The position numbers and the translations under genes were made by a program. From the NCBI GenBank assembly GCA_025526995.1, contig JAHLKG010000010.1, positions 496,001 to 560,000 of the forward strand: 64,000 bases of DNA, written 5' to 3'. Every line of letters starts with the position of its first letter. The stretch's first letter is position 1. The DNA is from Powellomyces hirtus. Its lineage: Eukaryota; Chytridiomycota; Chytridiomycetes; Spizellomycetales; Powellomycetaceae. The notes beneath the pieces were generated by a model. It ran no database searches and was not told the origin of the DNA. It saw nothing but the letters and a program-made list of their open reading frames with translations. Shown here piece after piece: positions 60,890-64,000 of this stretch.

Positions 60890-63800
60890 GATACGGCCCC
60901 GCAGATTCCAGCCGGCGAAGCCAGCACTCAATGCAGAAGGAATCTACACGGCCAAGCAATGGAAAAGTTTGATGAAGAAGGGCAAGATCACTGGAGTCTT
61001 CGAGGTACACATCGTAGATGCAATTCCAGTTGTAGAGGCTCAATTTGTACGGACGGTCGACGCCAAGAAAAGGGCAATCTTGGAGGAACGCCGCCACACC
61101 AACGCCGAAGCCAAGACGGCAGATCAAGAGGACCCGCTAGAGGCACTGCCGGCCGACCACCCACTCCGACCGACCTTAGAGAAATACGTCACGACGCTAT
61201 TCACCGAATAGTCAGGCATGCCTCCGGACCGAGGCGAAGACAATTTCACCATTTGGCTCAAACCCGGCTCAAAGCCCGTGATGCAGCCACTCCGGCATTT
61301 GAGCCCAGACGAATTGGACAAGCTCGGCCAGCAGATGCAGCGCTTAATGGACAAGGGTTGGATCTCACACTCTCGCAGCCCATGGGGCGCGCCCGTCATA
61401 TTTGCCCCAAAGAAGGACGGCGGCTTACGCTGCTGCATTGACTACCGGGCACTGAACAAGATGACCCACAAGGATGCCACGCCACTTCCGAACCTCTCAG
61501 AGCTGCGCGACAGGCTTGTCAACATGCGGGTATTTACCGCGATCGACATCCACGACGCGTACCACTGCATCATGATCCGACCGGAAGACAGGGAGAAAAC
61601 AGCGTTCCGAACACGTTTTGGACATTTCGAATACAATGTTCTACCTTTCGGCTTAACTAATGCACCTGCTATATTCCAGCGACTAACCAACAAGCTCTTG
61701 GGCGATAAGTACGACGCCTACGTGATCTCATACCTCGACAATATTCTCATATTCAGCACCGACATGAGTTCGCACATTCAGCACATCGACGAGGTTCTCA
61801 AGACCTTGACGGAACATTGCCTCCACGTCAAACCCAGCAAATGTCAATGGGCGGTTGACGAAGTCGAGTTCTGCGGCAACCGAGTCGGCAAGGATGGCCT
61901 GAGTATCGCCCCCTCCAAGGTGACCGCGGTCCGGGAACGACCTCGCCCGACCAACTCCCTGGAGCTCCTTAGCTTCATGGGCCTCGTCAACTACGTCAAG
62001 GAATACATTCCCGAGTATGCACAGATTGCCCTGCCACTAACGAACTTGCAATCCGGCAACCGCCCATGGCAGTGGGGTGACGAGGAAGATCGAGCGTTCA
62101 ATCGCTTAAAAGAATTATGCTCCTCGGCACCCACCCTAGCGTACTTCGACCCGGCGCTCGACACCTACTTGTTCACGGACCCATCGGGCTATGGCTACGG
62201 TGGATGGCTGGCACAGCCGGCCAAAGGGGATTTCCCTTATCCTCATCCACTACCAACCACCAAATCGGGCTTAGCCAACCTTCCGCAACTTCGCCCGGTG
62301 ACATACTACTCCCGCAAGATGCAACCCGCCAAGACTCGATACCCCGTGCATGAACAAGAACTGCTGGGACTAGTCAAATCCATACACGCCAACCGCCATT
62401 ACCTCATCGGCCGCCCATTCCGCGCGTTTGTTGACCACAAATCCCTGATCTACCTCCAGGAACAACCCCACCTGTCACGTCGCCAAGCAGGCTGGGTCGA
62501 GTTCTTCCAACAGTTCGATTTCTCAGTGGAATACCTCTCCGGCACATGGAATTTGATCGCCGACTTCCTCAGTCGCGACCCGACTTACGCCCCCAAGTGT
62601 GCAACCTGCCAGGCCAAGATCGACGTGGTCACTGCCATTGTGCAGACGGAGAAGCCCGTCACGACGCACATGCCGACCGATGCGGACTGGACCCAAGCGC
62701 TCGCATCGGATGATTTCGGCCAAAACATCTTACTAACCATCAACAGTCCCCCGGAGAACCTATCCGGTCATGCACGCCGATTCCGGACAATGGACTCCCC
62801 TCCGCACCGATTCTTGATGTACCATGACCGTCGGTACGTCCCCGACAGCTTGCGGGGGCCACTCCTTCAGATTCATCACGACTCCCTCGCGAACGGTGGC
62901 CACTCCGGTGTCCAACGGATGCTCGCCAAACTTCTGGAGTTGTACTACTGGCCCCACATGGAACGTGATGTGTACCAATATGTCCGCACCTGCCCTACCT
63001 GCCAACGTCACAAGCAAACCACGCCGATCGGTTTCCTCCGCAGCTTACCGATCCCTGACGCTCGTTGGCAACAGATCGGCATGGATATATTCTTCCCCAC
63101 GTCAGGCTCTAAGGGGGGGGAACCTCGGGTAGAGCCCGACGTGACGAAAAACCCTCCGCACCACACTGGCGAGAGACTGACCAGGACGGCAGACGCCGTA
63201 CTCCTCATTGTTGACTACCTTTCATGCCGCGTGATACTCCTACTTACTAACACATGTGCTACAGCTCAGGAGACGGCTCAACTCTTTCTGGAACAGGCAT
63301 TTCGCCACACGGGGTTACCCCACACCATCGTGAGCGATCGGGACCCCAAGTGGCTATCAGAACTCTGGCGGTACCTCATGTGGGCACTTGACGTCAAGCA
63401 AGAACTCTTGTCGGCACGACACCAACAGACCGACGGCAAGGCGGAGAACGCCATGAAGACGATCAAGGGAATCATGGGGCCCTTTCTTGACTATGCCGGC
63501 TCCAACTGGAAGAGTTTACTCCCCACACTCGAGTACAACTACAACCGAACGCCACAGATGTCGACGGGACTATCCCCTTTCGAGATTGACCTAGGCCGCG
63601 TTCCCCGGGTACCGAATCAATGGGTAGCACCTAACCCCGGAGAGATGATAAGGCAATCAGCACGAACCGCCGTGGAGAGACGGGTTAAGGAATTTGCCGA
63701 CGTGAGTTGCATCGTGCAGCAATGGCTCCGAGATGCACAGGACCAGCAGGCAAAGTACTACGACCGCAAGAAGCACACGGAAGCATACCGAGAGGGTGAC

Positions 63801-64000
63801 AAGGTCTTACTCCATCATGAGGGTATCGCGATTACTAGCGTCACCACAAGGAACAAAAAGCTGGCTGAACAATGGATTGGGCCATTCACAGTACGCGGCA
63901 AGGGCCCGCATCCTGACACCTACGAGCTCGAACTACCCAAGGAGTTCACCGGGTTGCACCCAGTCTTTCATGTCAGCATTTTGAGACATTACCATGACCC
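60890..64000 (+). pseudogene. pol: Gypsy A2 pol (RT-RNase H-integrase), 5'-truncated, runs off the window
   Basis: Parallels A1 from 9571 onward. It is open in one frame from the protease/RT linker except for TAG at 61209-61211 (Gln in A1), and it lacks the two A1 frameshifts. The RT box reads YLDN (61731-61742) instead of YLDD, so RT is inactive. RNase H (DHKSLIYLQEQPHLSRRQAGW), integrase HHCC, D-D-E (VDYLSCR, SDRDPKW, TDGKAEN) and the start of the GPF module (WIGPFTVRGKGPHPDTYEL) follow. The chromodomain and 3' end lie outside the window. Confidence 0.9.

Noticed and set aside
1..64000. tRNA, rRNA, CRISPR arrays, bacterial operons, envelope genes
   Set aside because: None seen. Introns, LTR elements and the host genes indicate nuclear eukaryotic DNA, and no env-like frame follows any pol.

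Overview
The window reads as nuclear DNA of a flagellated fungus, most likely a chytrid. Three single-copy host genes lie in the first 6.8 kb, all on the plus strand: the 3' part of a mitochondrial EF-G2 (MEF2/GFM2-type) gene, an intraflagellar-transport GTPase (IFT27), and an ER-quality-control lectin (OS-9/Yos9). The last two have GT-AG introns of 60-88 nt. IFT27 implies a cilium or flagellum; the short introns and the Yos9-type lectin fit a fungus. I do not name a species. I saw no tRNA, rRNA or CRISPR array.

From about 7.2 kb to the end the sequence is nested LTR retrotransposons. I use local family letters. Gypsy A (275-bp LTR, chromodomain integrase): A1 7522-13151, A3 35046-37374 (minus), A2 60890 to the window end, plus a solo LTR. 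Gypsy B (about 420-bp LTR, chromodomain integrase): B1 13152-19376 (minus) and B2 (LTR start 37375, body 43584-47532). Gypsy-like F: 19377-22147 (minus). Copia H: 23228-32435 (minus), interrupted by copia C (26557-31682, 5-bp target duplication). Copia D (240-bp LTR): D1 37406-43583, inserted in the B2 LTR with a 5-bp duplication; then D2 (48533-54709) and D3 (54470-60889) sharing a middle LTR. Copia E: 3' end at 47533-48532 and an LTR at 34739-35008. Nearly every pol gene carries frameshifts, stops or active-site changes.

The most notable result is antisense genes. Between the end of pol and the 3' LTR, on the strand opposite to pol, families D, E and A each carry a different small gene that appears to need splicing. 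All three D copies keep an open antisense frame of about 210 codons behind a tiny first exon (ATG GCT AGG) and a 57-nt intron. By eye, substitutions between copies are mostly silent in this antisense frame and mostly replacing in the overlapping sense frame. E carries a tandem RING-type zinc-finger gene with a 57-nt intron. A3 carries a RING-type gene with two introns.

The D antisense protein starts with a histone H3-like stretch containing KQTARKT. The D integrase, unusually for copia, contains a chromodomain with a complete aromatic cage. Chromodomains of the HP1 class read methylated lysine in this sequence context, so histone mimicry within one element is a testable idea.

Two rearrangements can be read from footprints. 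D3 has its 5' third inverted between two oppositely oriented LTRs, with a GTTAT duplication left at the two break sides. A1 and A3 look like the two halves of one A insertion, split by an inversion through B1 and B2: outer and inner target duplications match (4 of 5 bases each), and joining the halves regenerates a repeat unit present elsewhere in the A3 array.
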